Shown here one piece after another: positions 40,883-52,761 of a DNA stretch of 64,000 bases. Numbering within the stretch: the first letter of the stretch is position 1; each line of letters begins with the position of its first letter. Below the pieces are notes generated by a model. The model was not told where the DNA came from. It searched no databases and worked only from the letters and a program-made list of their open reading frames with translations. Position numbers and translations under genes: made by a program. The stretch is from Warburgia ugandensis (lineage: Eukaryota; Streptophyta; Magnoliopsida; Canellales; Canellaceae). Location: the NCBI GenBank assembly GCA_035236585.1, contig CP141135.1, forward strand, positions 7,598,001-7,662,000, read 5' to 3'.

Positions 40883-43800
40883 AAGTTTTGGCTGACTAAA
40901 CTGGAAACAACAACGTTGGCATTGCAGAGTCTGGCAATACGACCCGTTCGATGCTTTGCGTCTCGAAACACCGACGCTGAAACGGATACGTCGTCTTCTT
41001 CTTCTCCTAGCAGTATTTCGACATACAACTGGTGCGCGGCGCTGGGGGGTATAGGGTTTGTCGAGACTGGATATTTGACATACCTCAAGCTGACGAATTC
41101 CGCTGCTTTCTGTCCTATAGGAGGAGGAACTTGCAGTGATGTTCTCAACAGTGACTATGCTGTTGTTTTCGGTAGGATTCCTATTTCCTTTTCGGCTTCG
41201 CGCGCTGTAATTTTCATCTGCCTAATATGCTTTTGGGTGCGGATCCAAGTTTCAATTTTGGGAATTTTTGGATTAGAGCTGAAAATGGACGCCCAATTTG
41301 CAAAAGACTGCTTTTTGGTTGTACACTGGAAAAAACTGTTAGTTGCCCTGCAGTAATTCAATTTTCTGGTATTTAATTGTTGAAATTTCAGTGTAAGCTG
41401 GCTGTTGATTGGGATTACTTAAAGTTCCTTCCGTTCTTTCGTTGTCCCCGTCTTCATTTTTTGTCAATTTTAATGGGTTTCCTTAGAATAATGTTTGGTC
41501 TTTGTTTAAACCGTGAATTATAGGTTTCAATCGCATAATTGGAACTCGAAGAAGATGTACATGTGAATAGGAAGTTTATTGCTTGCTTTTTGGAGTGTTC
41601 CTCGATTGTAGCTTGGAACTACTAACAATTTCTTGATTAAGTATTTTTCCATACTTGCTGGTGGTTCATGAGTCGTTGGAATGTCCATGTACCTTCCAGA
41701 ACCCGGGGGGTTTTCTGGAGGGCGGTATTGGAGAGGATTCAAACACTTGATGTTTTGAAGCGGAAAAGCTTCTATTTGAGGTTTGGTCTCTATAATTGTA
41801 TGGAACAACTTGTCAAGAATATTCTAGTGACTGGCTCAATGTGTGGGGAAGGTGGCCCGCAAATGATTTCAAATGCTTTCATTGGCCAGGAATCTTTGGT
41901 ATAGCTAATTCCATGGATAGTAATGCACACATTTGAGAAGAAGGCGGCGAATTCCTTTGCTCTTTACCTTTTGCTCTGATAGATGTTATCAGCAGAAAGA
42001 ATCGAAAAATGTTCATTGTTCAAGTATCCTAGCCCGATGTCTTGGAAATTCAAATATATGTCTATAACTTAGGCATTGCTGAGGGAACAGTTTTGCGAGT
42101 GTAAATGCAAGATTATTATGTCAGGAAAGAGATTAAGGACTGGTTCGTGGCACAGAAGCTTGTTAGACATCAGAACTTAATATCATGGTAAAGGCTTGTC
42201 AGACACCCTCTTCCATCAAAACTAGACATCAGGACTAGTTTATAGCAGAGAAGGTTGTCAATCTGATTATTTGATATCATGATAAAAGATAGCAGGTCTT
42301 TAGATGCTTTCAGCTTATGAAAACAGCAGATTCATGTGAAACCTAGAAGACATGGTAAACAGTGGCCGAGGAAGGAGTCAGATCATGATGATTGTGGGTG
42401 GTGAATCTATTACTGACTAAGGTAACTATCTAGAGTGGGGTTTGGGTTTTTTGACTAAAGGTTAATTCTGTAATTTTGACAAGATTGACAATTTTGCTGT
42501 TGTTTTTTCTCTACTATAGCTCTTCACCTGTTCCTTTGAATTTCCTTTTCTGCAAGGCAGTTGCTTTGTGTCTTTATGTTCTTTTTAACTTATATTTATA
42601 TGTTGAATTGTCATTGGTTACCATAATGAATGTCTGTATGACTAGCAGTTTATACCATTACATTGCAGGTGAATGATTTGAAAGAGGATTTCATGATTGA
42701 TCGTTTTGCCCTTGCCAGGTGTCCCTCTTCCATTAATTGGTATGGTTGCATACGGATTAGTTGCAGCTGTTGGTCTGCATCTGGCTGGAAAGAATTTACT
42801 TTTTGGACTAGGTGAAACCAATGCCCGGTTGGTTTTACTTGGGAGCACTACATCGATGGCAGCAGCTAGTGCTTATTTTCTATACCTCTTAAGCACAAAG
42901 TTAGCAGGAGCATCATGTTCATACTGTTTATTTTCTGCTTTTCTAACTTTCAGCATGTTCTTCATTACTTTGAAGGTGAGTTTTGAAACTTTATTATTAG
43001 AATAAATTAATTTTGATGAACCATAGACAGTCAATGACCAGTTAATTGCTATATTTATGTGATAGGATTTTGGGTTGGATGAGGTGCAGAAAGTGGTTGG
43101 ACTGCAGTTATCAGTTGCTGCCATTGTTGTTGCTGCTTTAAGCGCTTCATATAGTAGCCCTCGGTCTGAGGTGACTAGGTCAGTCCTTTAACCTGAACAT
43201 TCTAAACTATCACTTCTGTATTCCTAAATTTATTTGATTCCAGGCAGCATTTCTTTCTTTCTGTAGCTTTGTCTTCATACTGCCTGCTGTCGCATGTTTT
43301 AGACTCCATCAGTGTACTACAAACTTCCTGCCATGTAATTGATTATGTAATCTATAATTATTTTAGTCAATTGAGAATGATGACATTTGTGGATGTTGGA
43401 ATGAGTTCTGCATGTTGAATAGCATGAAGGCAAACTGTCAAAGAGTGAAACTTACTCCAGCTCCTGTCATTTTTATTTACTTTGATAGCAGAACTCCATT
43501 CATTCTGACATACTAGGTCTTTATACATTGAAGAAGACAGTTAGGATACCTTCATTTTCAACTCCTATGATTATTGGGTGCCCAAAAATGCCAATGTGGT
43601 ATTTCTCACATAGTTTTGAATTGATAGGATACTCTTACAAGGGGAATTGCATAAATGCTTTTTGTGGCTCAGTTTAGTGCGCATGTGAAGTCAGATAATA
43701 TCGCTAAGTGATGTTCAGCCTGGAGGATTGGGAATGCCATCACTTTGTGTATTTTGTGTATCAGTTATTCTCATACTAGTTATCTATAACAGTCCCCAAA

Positions 43801-46657
43801 AGGTTCTGAATATTGGGAGGATCTTCTCATTGAGTGGGCTGAGGAGAAGAATGCTTTGTCTGGGCTCTCTACGGATGTGGCTTCAGTTATTCAAGCTATA
43901 TCTCTTGCTCCTTTACATGAAACAGGTTATAATTTAGGGTTAAGTCCTCCTAAATGGTGGTCATGCTCAATTTTGACAGAAGCAACCAGAGAAATCAAGG
44001 CCTATATGACGTGGGGCATGATTACACTTTTGGGAAGGTGTTTGGCATCCATCAGATGAAAAAGTAACTGCTGGGAAGGCTTTCGGCTGTTTACATCTTG
44101 CGGGTATTGGTTGGTGCGAAGGGGAACCTTGGCGAAACAGTAGAGTTGTTACTGTGTGACCTGGAAGTCACGGGTTTGAGGTGTGGAAACAGCCTCTTGC
44201 AAAAATGCAAGGTAAGACTGTGTACTATAGACCCTTTGTGGTCTGCCCCTTCCCTGGACCCTGCATATGTGGGAGCTTCATGCACTGGGCTACCTATTGA
44301 AGACTTGCGCATTGTCTTGATGGTGTTGGACTTGATCACTTATTCAAGTTGGTTAGGTGCCTTGCCTCACAAGTCACAACCTGGATGTTGTAGGTTCAAG
44401 ACTGTGCTTCCTAGGAAAATAATGTCTTGATGGTGTTCCGTGGTTAGGTTTGTAGGACCTGAGTAATCACAGCTTTACAGAAGCAAACTTCTTGCTTGAT
44501 TAAGATAGCGGCTACGTTATGGTGGTTTATTCTATTAAAGTTATTCCATTTCATAATTGACAAAAACTGGCTTGAAAAGGAAGCTGGAGGTCATCATCAG
44601 TATCATCTATCTCACTCTCTCCCCCCAAATCATCAAGCTTTTGCTTTTGTTGCTGGAGAAATCCCTAGCTGAAATAGCTTTGTCCACCTTCAACCTAGCC
44701 CAATAATACCTCTCCTTCAAAGACACATATTTAAGCATAAAAGAGAAGGTAACAGAGATGGAGAAGCAAATAAAAACTTTTTAGATAAGGTCCTAGAGAA
44801 GGGAATGGGAACAGAGGTGGAGAAGAAAAACTATATAGTTCTTTCCAGATCTGTATGAACAAATACCCAGCAAGTGAAAATCTGAAATCTGTTTCTTGTC
44901 TTCTTTCCATTTCAATGTTTATTCTTTATTTTCGTTTCTTTTAAAATCTATGCAAACAAGGTCTTAAACCATTCTTTTGGAATCTTCTCCGCCGAACTTG
45001 ATGTTGTGTTGCTGTCAAGGAGAAACGATCTGTTACAGAGAGAATTAATTTTCTTGTTCGGTTGCTGTCAAGGAGAAACTATCAGTTACAGAGAGAAGTA
45101 ATTTTCTGTTTAAGTGTAGCCTTGTCATTTTGGTAGTAACCATTGTCTCTTGAATGAAAGGGGGGGTGCAGATATCATTCCCCCATATGCGTGTGCACAT
45201 GCGCATGGGTGTGGGTCCATGAGCATGCTTGTGTATGTGTAGCATGTACGTGGGTTTTGTTTTTAAAAACTAGAATTTTTATCTCCTCCCTTAACAAAAA
45301 TTCCACTTCTTTTCATTGCTTTGAATCTTGTAACTAAACCTGAGATATTGATAGGATTTCTCTCTCTCTTTCTTTTTTTTTGGATATAAAATGTAGAACA
45401 AAGAGCAAGAGAACAAACTTTTTAAAAATTAAACAGTAGTAGAATGATTCAAGATCCTTTTTGGCTTTCTTTAATATTGCTGTGGTAGATGTAAAAGTGT
45501 GAAAAACAAATAGCAATGTGCTTATAATCTGCAGAAGGAATGGGAACTGTTAAACTGGTTTTCTCTGTGCTTTGCATGGGCAAATGGACCTATAGTGTCA
45601 TAATATTTCTGAATCATAACAGAATTGGATTGCTGTGTTTCTTTGCTTTCTTCCGAAGCTCCGTAATATTTCCATTCTCTATTTATTATTTTTACTGGAT
45701 TAGGTATTTTGTCTGTTAGAATATGTAGATGTCTGTAGACATTTCCTTGTATAATTCATCTTAAATTGCCTTGAAATAAGCAGCTGACTAGTTTGCTGTT
45801 ATAGTATCCATTTATATATTGTAGTCACAAACATAAAAGCAAGTACAAGAAAGCTGACCGTATATCAATGTGCTTCTGAGCAGCATGGCTGAAATTGACC
45901 TTGAACCCTTTCAAACTGAGATAACAACACAATCAAGTCCATTGGCTATATCTCTAGCAAAGCACCTGCACTCTATAGGAGCCAAAATGTATGGTGCTTT
46001 CTGGTGTTCGCACTGTTTAGAACAGAAACAGGTATTTGCTCCTCCGTAAAACCATCCACATAAATTACATTGGAATGGCAAGATATTTATACAACGGATG
46101 CTATGTATATTAGACTTTTTGCGATCAGCTTCACTGATTGTCTGTGCAGATGTTTGGTCATGAAGCAGCAGAGATTTTGGACTATGTTGAGTGCTTCCCT
46201 GATGGAGTTGGCAAAGGAAGAAAAATAGCTGATGAGTGCAAGAATGCTGGAATTGAGGGTTTCCCAACCTGGATGATAAAGGGAAAGGTAAAAATATGTT
46301 TTCTCAAGGTTGTTTGTGTCTATTCTTAGCCAGTTTCAATCTTATTCTAGTTTTAGAGAGGGTATTGACTGTTCTCATTAAAATTCTTTCAGCCAGAATC
46401 TTTGTTCATTTTTTTACAGTCATGATTCTGCTGTAATTTGTTGAAAGTTAGGTATACAAACACCCATATAAGCCAAAATAATCAATCCTACTCATTTCAT
46501 AGAGAAATCTGCTGTCAATTAAAGAGGACATGCTATTTTTGAAAGACTTGGTCCTTTCTTACTGAAGGGTATGCTGGTGCAGGTTTTGAGTGGAGAGCAA
46601 AACATGCAAGAGCTCATTGAAGCATCTGGTTTCGTTGAAGATTACCAACCCACATGA
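40734..46657 (+). CDS. LTO1: chloroplast thiol-disulfide oxidoreductase LTO1 (VKOR-thioredoxin fusion, 7 exons, complete)
   Basis: Thylakoid-membrane enzyme that forms disulfide bonds in lumenal proteins, needed for photosystem II assembly in Arabidopsis. Coding exons: 40734-40838, 40928-41171, 42719-42975, 43066-43178, 45884-46031, 46150-46287, 46583-46657. All are GT-AG and in phase, 1,080 nt, 359 aa. The N-terminus (MGLMANLVGVSSFPLFSRSP, Ser/Arg-rich, no acids) is a typical chloroplast transit peptide; the ATG at 40743 is an alternative start. The VKOR domain starts near residue 70 (STYNWCAALGGIGFVETGYL) and has the loop cysteines in FCPIGGGTCSDVLNSDYAVVFG, four hydrophobic helices, and the active-site CSYC in exon 3. 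The thioredoxin-like domain (exons 5-7) has WCSHC, then the second cysteine pair in VECFPDG and DECKNAGIEGFPTW. All eight expected redox cysteines are present. Confidence 0.96.
40847..40879 (+). repeat. (CT)n microsatellite filling LTO1 intron 1
   Basis: Intron 1 is only 89 bp (40839-40927), and about a third of it is CT repeat starting a few bases after the donor site. Confidence 0.9.
44115..44300 (+). mobile_element. Au-type SINE in LTO1 intron 4
   Basis: GAAGGGGAACCTTGGCG...GTGTGACCTGGAAGTCACGGGTTTGAGGTGTGG (B-box region near 44170), CTCTTGCAAAAATGCAAGG, and the end GGGAGCTTCATGCACTGGGCTACC. Same sense as LTO1. It gives the open frames seen on both strands here. Confidence 0.85.
44313..44437 (+). 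mobile_element. 95-bp tRNA-derived SINE with perfect 15-bp target duplication
   Basis: The insert at 44328-44422 contains an A-box-like GGTTAGGTGCC and a B-box-like GGTTCAAGACT spaced as in tRNA promoters, and ends GGAAAATAA. It is flanked by identical TGTCTTGATGGTGTT at 44313-44327 and 44423-44437. It is distinct from the Au SINE, which lies immediately upstream, and is shorter than most SINEs, consisting of little more than the tRNA-like head. Confidence 0.82.
45007..45114 (+). repeat. 55-bp tandem duplication in LTO1 intron 4
   Basis: GTTGCTGTCAAGGAGAAAC..TCnGTTACAGAGAGAA.TAATTTTC occurs twice in a row (about 45007-45061 and 45062-45114), with a few substitutions. Confidence 0.8.
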
Positions 46658-46842
46658 GCTTGTTTCTGCTCCAAAATTAGCGGGAATTCATCCTACCACT
46701 TGGGAGAAGATGCCCGCAAATTTGGCAACGTCTTATGAATCATGAACATATCTTTCAGAATGGTAGCCTATTTACTTCATTGTCGCCTGGCTTAAGATAG
46801 ATATTTGCTTTTGGCAGTGCCAGTGTTGGATCTTCATGTATA

Positions 46843-47010
46843 GCAATTTTCAATGTAATGAATTTCTGCAGTTTCAATTGTTACTGAAGTAATAAGAAAA
46901 GATTTGCATTTAGCATGGACAATATAGCAAATTTCAATTTATTGAATTTCTGCAGCTTCAATTGTTACTGAAGTAATAAGAAAAGATTTGCATTTAGCAT
47001 GTACAATATT
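46843..47010 (+). repeat. 84-bp tandem duplication in the LTO1 3' region
   Basis: 46843-46926 and 46927-47010 share GAATTTCTGCAG.TTCAATTG, TTACTGAAGTAATAAGAAAA and GATTTGCATTTAGCATG in the same order with about five differences. Each copy contains an AATAAG poly(A)-signal-like hexamer. The first copy lies about 185 bp after the LTO1 stop, so the duplication may have doubled the 3'-end processing signals. Confidence 0.9.
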
Positions 47011-47093
47011 AAACACTTGAATTGGGAATTCGGATATAGTTTCTTGAGGGGACAATCTTATCAGTCCATTTGCGTTTCTGTGAATATGATAAA

Positions 47094-47165
47094 GGGCAGT
47101 CCGGTGCACTAAGCTCTCCACAAGGGTTTATAGTATGCAGTCTTATTTTTGCATTTACGAGGATG
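47094..47165 (-). mobile_element. Au-type SINE fragment
   Basis: GGGCAGTCCGGTGCACTAAGCTC and GGGTTTATAGTATGCAGTCTTA match the reverse complement of the Au SINE 3' half. Internal parts are lost. Confidence 0.7.
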
Positions 47166-47255
47166 AATATAATATTATTGCATAATAAATGTTTTAAAGA
47201 TCTGATCAGCAGTTCTCGAAACATGCTGTTTTTTAGATGTTTTATGAACTTGGAG

Positions 47256-49160
47256 TAAAGGAAACGTGGTGGTGGAGTGAAACAGTGCAAAAATTTATTA
47301 AAGAAAAATGGATGTGTTTTAAAGTATTACAGAAGATTAGAAATAACGAAAACTATGAACAATATAAGAATGCTAAAAAAGTTATTAAGAAAATAGTAAG
47401 TGAGGCTAAACTTAAGACATATGATGAGCTCTATAATAGACTAGGAACAAGAGAAGGTAAGAAAGATGTGTTTAAACTTGCAAAAGTAAGAAAACAAGGG
47501 TAAAGACTTAGATCATGTTAGGTGCATTAGAAGTGATGGTTAAAGGGTATTAGTCAAAGATAATGAGATTAAACAAAGGTCGGAGATATATTTTTCAAAA
47601 GTTGTTAAATGACAATGGCTCTGAGAATATAGGGATTGAAAATATTATAAATCTAATAACATTGGATATTATATTTATGAATGTAGGATTAGAATACTTG
47701 AAGTGAAAGAGGCTTTGAAAAAAATGAAATCAAGAAAGGCCATGGGGCCCAATGGTATACCGATAGAGGTTTAGAAGCATATGGGAGATATTGGGGGTAG
47801 TTTGGTTGATCAAGTTGTTTAAAAAAATTATAAAATCAAAGAAAATGCCTGATGAGTCAAGGAAAAGCTTTATTGTACCAATTTATAAGAGTAAAGGAGA
47901 CATACAAAGCTACACTAATTATCGATGAATTAAACTTATGAGCCACACTATGAAACTTTTTAAAAGACTGATTGAGAAGAGGCTACGGCATGAGACAAGT
48001 ATATCGGAGAATTAATTTGATTTCATGCCTGGGAGGTCTACAATAGAAGCTATTTTCTTACTGAGATAATTAGTAGAGAAAAATAGGGGAAGAGGAAAGA
48101 CCTCCACATTGTCTTTATCGACTTAGAAAAAGTTTATGATAGAGTCCCTAGAAAGTTAATATGGAGGGTGTTTGACGAGAAAGGGGTTTCATGGGGGTAT
48201 ATGGACATAATTCAATATATATATATATATATATGAGGGAGACGTAACAAATGTTAAGACCGCTAAGGACGAGATCAGTAATTTTCCTATCAATGTAGGA
48301 TTGCACCAAGGATTGACATTGAGCCCATACCTTTTCACGCTGGTTATGGATGAGTTAACAAAACATCTGCACGAGGAGATTCCTTGGTGCATGCTATTTG
48401 CAAATGATATAGTCATACTTGATGAGACAAGGAAGGGTGTAAACACGAAGCTAGAGTTATGGAGATGAGTATTAGAATTTAAAGGATTTAAAATCAGCCG
48501 AACTAAGATTAGAATATATGGAATGCAATTTTAGCAAGGAGAAGAGTGGGAGTGGGACACTAGTTAAGATTGATAACCAAGAAGTTCCCATAAAAGACCA
48601 CTTTCAGTACTTAGGATCAATGATTCATGAGAGTGGAGAGATTGAGATGGAGGTTATCTAGAGAATCCAAGCGGGTTGGAACAAATGGAGATGTGCATTT
48701 GGAGTTTTGTATGATCTGTGGGTATTACTCAAGCTAAAAGAAAAATTCTATAGGATAGTCATAAGGCCAGTCATGCTCTATGGATCAGAGTGTTGAGTAG
48801 TTAAGGAACATCATGCTCATAGGATGAGTGTCACAGAAATGAGGAGGTTAAGATGGATGAGTGGTAAGACAATAAAGGATAGAATTAGAAATGAAAATAT
48901 TAGAGAAAAGTTAGGGGTGGCACCAATGGATAATAAGATGAGAGAGATTAGACTTAAATGGTTTGGACATATCCAAAGGAGACCAAAAAAGGCACCGGTT
49001 AGGAGTGAGGTGATGCAAATAGAAAGTTCTAAAAGGGCAAGGGGAAGACCCAAAAGAACGTGGATAGAAGTGGTGAGGAAAAATTTTAAAACTTTGGGAC
49101 TAAATGAAGGCATGATACTTAATAAAAGAGGAATGAAGGAATAATACTCATATGGCCGAC
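47256..49160 (+). mobile_element. 5'-truncated RTE LINE (reverse transcriptase and C-terminal region)
   Basis: It starts within the region that matches 62853 of the downstream RTE copy (AAAGGAAAC.TGGT.GTGGA). RT-type motifs: AMGPNGIPIE (about 47740), motif A VFIDLEKVYDRVPRKLIWRV (about 48110-48170), GVSWGYMDII, and the GL.QG..LSPYLF..LVMDELT region near 48300-48360. A (TA)n run breaks the frame at 48211-48233. The C-terminal part 48824-49144 is open for 106 codons: VTEMRRLRWMSGKT, REKLGVAPM, IRLKWFGHIQRRP, RGRPKRTW. The 3' tail continues at 52767, after an inserted block. Confidence 0.88.
48211..48234 (+). repeat. (TA)n microsatellite inside the RT domain
   Basis: It replaces sequence that reads AAAGATATGTATGAGAGAGC in the downstream RTE copy (63813 on), so it grew inside a former coding region. 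Confidence 0.85.
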
Positions 49161-49694
49161 TGTAATAGCCCGAGGACCTCACACAACAATATTGTTCGCT
49201 TTGAAGATTGAGACCCATATCACCTAGCCCCCTCATGGCTTTGTCTTTCCCTTGCGGAAAAAGGCCTTGTTCCATGTGAAGTCATCATAACTCTTATCAA
49301 CAGCCCAGTAACTTTTTCCTTAGCGATATGAGACTAACTCTCAGTGCTACCAACTACCCACTTAACAATGCCCTACCCACCTTAGGGAACACGCATCCCC
49401 GCATGTTAGCAGCCACACATAACCTGGAAACCATGTGCCAACTAACCCACATTGGGTCAGGGGTTGGCTCTGATACTACTATAACAGCCTGAGGGTCCCA
49501 CACACAACAATATTGTCCTCTTTGGAGATTGTGACCCATATCATCTAGCCTCATCACGACTTTGTCCTTCCCTTGCAGGAAAAGGACTTGTTGCATGTGA
49601 AGTCCTTCTAACTCTTATCAACAGTCCAGTAACTTTCTCCTTAGTGATGTGGGACTAATTATTAGTGCTACTAGCCGCCCACTTAATGATGCCA
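49161..49694 (-). mobile_element. TRIM-type miniature LTR element
   Basis: Two direct repeats of about 213 bp: 49161-49372 (TGTAATAGCCCGAGGACCTC..) and 49480-49694 (TATAACAGCCTGAGGGTCCC..ATGATGCCA). They share ACAACAATATTGT, TCCAGTAACTTTCTCCTTAG-like and GTGCTAC blocks. Between them are about 107 bp, with GGCTCTGATACTAC just before the right copy. Read on the minus strand this is GTAGTATCAGAGCC, a primer-binding site complementary to initiator tRNA-Met (TGGTATCAGAGC) with changes, placed immediately after the 5' LTR. With no coding capacity and these sizes, it is a TRIM. Confidence 0.82.
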
Positions 49695-49695
49695 T

Positions 49696-52600
49696 TGTGA
49701 TAACTTGCATTTTTATAATATATATATATATATATATATATTCTTTGCATGAAATTGACAACAAAAAGTTAATTGCCATAATGGTTATAGAATTAATAGG
49801 CAAAACTCTAGAATTAGAGTTAAAGATAACTATTTTGGAGAAATTCCCTACCCAAAGCCAAGAAGTGATGGGATAAAATAGGAAGGAGATAAGAATTGAG
49901 AATCAGGCTATACTAATAATCACTACCCATTTTGTGCTTTAGATAAGAAGATTGTAGAAGAACAATTCCATCTATGGGGTAGGGGATTGTTGAGGAACTG
50001 ATCTAAATTAGCATGACTTTTAACTTAGGTTAGGAAATCATGCATGTATTTTGACATGAGAAATAGTATTAATGCATAAAGTTTTTAATTATCACAGATT
50101 TGTTTTGCCTGAATACCTAGCATGATCGGATATGGTTTCACATTGACATGCATACTTGCGAATGATACATGCTCTTGCTAATTATTACATCTGTTGGATT
50201 TGATAGGTGACCCATACTTCTATTATGTTTTGAATCGTTGAACTTTGATCTAAATCTTATGAGATGCACACTCATTAGCATAGTTTAGATTAAATTTTCC
50301 ATTGTTGATCTGGAAAACACATTGTAAACTCCACATGTATTATGCGCATTTAATTAGGTTTTTAAAAAGGCTAGATGTCACCACATAAGGTAGGATTACT
50401 TAGCATAAAAGAATGGGTCGTAAGGAAGATTAAAAGTTATCATATGAAATGTTTGGTTAGACAAATGGATAAGACACCATGGAATAGCTTAGATTTACCA
50501 TGTATTATATTAATCAATGTGCACATGCTTTAAGAATGAAGTATCTTCAACATCCTTGCATGTAATTGTGAATGCATGGCTTTTATGTGTTCACCTTACA
50601 AGAAGGACCTTTGGGTATGTTGTTCTTGCATGAACTAAGTTGTTTGAGCATGGTTTGTGTTATCAACCATGCGCATGATGGGAACAAGATTATGTATTCC
50701 ATGCACATGGTATAAGATTAAAGTGTTATCTAGATTCAATGCAAGTGGACATTGGATGAATGAATAATGACCATATACCTTTTTACACAAAAGGGATTCA
50801 CATCTAAGAACCACTAAATTTATGTTTTTGAGCCGCATGGAAACATTTTCAACTCGTTAAACCTTATTTACCTAGCTTAGTAAATGATGCCATTCCACTA
50901 TTTACTCACATGTGCAGATGCCCAATTGGTAACATTAGGTCCTCCAAAGTGAAATGATGCTTTTGAATTGTATGTTTTATAATACCGTAAAAGATTGTGT
51001 ATGATTGCTTTTATATTGATGGAATGATTTAAAAACTATTCCAAGCATGGTTTGCAAATGATGGCTAATGGGGTTGCCATCTTGTGCATGGGTGACACTC
51101 CTAGCACCTGATGCTTGCATAACTTGCTTAGCATCAAGACGTTCACTCTTAGCGCATAGCATTGAGTGGATGGGCAGGCGCCCAGCACAGAGTGGAATGC
51201 TCGGCACTCAGTGCATGGACATCACGCATGGTACTCCAGCACTTGTATGGCATGTTTAGAATCTAGCACATGATTATTACCTATTTATGATACACATAGG
51301 TCATAGGCGAAGTACACACTCGTATGGTCAGTAGGCATAGACATATCCCATGGGACCCATTGCATGTATAGTCCCACAGAATTTTGATTTTTATCAATAT
51401 CATAAGAGTTTTTAAAAGTCTTGATCTATGAATAAATGTTTATACATGAGCATAGCCTCTAATTTTTAATACGTGTCGCTTACAACTTAATGAATTGTTA
51501 AGCACTGAGTTTAGCATGTGAAATAAAACAATTGATTCCTGCATACTAAATAGAGTGTAAACATAAGATCTTGACAATGTTGAGCTACAAATATATGTGT
51601 ATCTGTTCTATGACTAGCAAAAGCTAGTGGACGATTCATGTTTATTGAAATATGCTTACTAATGGAAAAGTTATAAATACTTTCATAAGATGTATTAAGT
51701 AATGTGAAATGATCTAATGAGTGAAAATTAGGTGACTAAATAGAGTTGTGTCTAGCCTAAAATTAGGCAACTCATAAGAGTTGGGCTTAGCCTAGGGCAA
51801 ATTGTACGACCCCTCTAATTGCTATGCTAGGAAGATCAGGAGACCACTGACTTCTGAAAGTTGATACCTGACCTAAGAGGCCTATTGTAGAGAGTATTGT
51901 ATCATGGGGAGACTGCTCTCTTGTGATCTAGTGCCCCTATGAGCCTGGTGTAGCTCGTGTGGTATTTACGACTGAACATAGTTGGATGTCAATACTCTAC
52001 GTGCATAGTATACCAAATAGTTATTGGATATTGATGGACATGTTGGTCATCTTCGAGGATATTGACCATCGCCCAAATGAGTTTGTGGTAGGACTCTACC
52101 ACTTAGTGATATAACAGATTATGATACGTCATTCTTTGATAAAAGTCCTAATAGGCTTGTATGTATGAGATTTGAAGGATATATTAGAATTTATTGGAAA
52201 CACTAAAGGCATAATTGTAAAATAATGTTTATATTATACTTATGACTGAGCATGTAATTGTTTGCGCTAAAATTATGCCAATGTCTTTGCCATGATTTTC
52301 AAATGGTTGGTTTTGACTTGTTCCTATTGAGTCTTTGTCCTCACCCCTACAAAACATTTTAGGACAAGCACGATTGGATTAAGCGATCAATGAGAAGAAA
52401 TTAAATAAGGAGAAAAGAAGTATAGATAAGTATTTAGTTAGACTTTTCAATTATTATTTTGAAACAATGAATATTTGAGATGAATGTAATAAGACATGTG
52501 ACATTGATATATTAAATTTGAACTACGATTTGAACTTATATTCCTTATTATTTGGGCCATAATCAAGGAGATCCTGTAATAGCATATTTTTATTATGCTA

Positions 52601-52761
52601 TTATATGTGTAGGTTTTAATGTGACTCATGGTTGAAGGTGGAATTGAGAAAAATAAATATGTAATATATATTCCAAATGTTTAAAAAAAATCCTACAGGA
52701 AAGTTTTATTTTCAGATTTTATTTCAAAAAAAATTTCTTTTCTAAAACCTGGGTCACCACA
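49696..52761 (-). mobile_element. LTR-like block 'E' in the RTE tail
   Basis: On the minus strand it starts at 52761 with TGTGGTGACCCAGGTTTTAG, the family start seen in C (TGTGACAACCTGGGTTTT). Further in comes TCGTGCTTGTCCTAAAATG..GTAGGGGTGAGG, matching C's ATCATCCTGAAAAAATG..GGATAGGGTGAG. The other end near 49696 (plus-strand TGTGATAACTTGC) is only suggested by a TG...CA fit. No matching target duplication flanks 49696-52761. The block 51060-51260 is rich in GCAT/AGCAC words. No gene seen. Confidence 0.5.
49718..49740 (+). repeat. (TA)n microsatellite
   Basis: About 23 bp of TA repeat near the inner end of block E. Confidence 0.85.

Noticed and set aside
41155-41904. Extra exons in LTO1 intron 2
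   Set aside because: Exon 2 (to 41171) joins exon 3 (42719) directly through the conserved VVFGVPLPLIG junction; frames in between have no homology to the family.
44098-44430. 110-aa open frame in LTO1 intron 4
   Set aside because: It consists of an Au SINE plus a second SINE; homologous sequence at 14463-14672 gives a similar frame.
48817-49275. 152-aa minus-strand frame
   Set aside because: It is antisense to the RTE C-terminal coding region and the TRIM; the plus strand carries the conserved protein.
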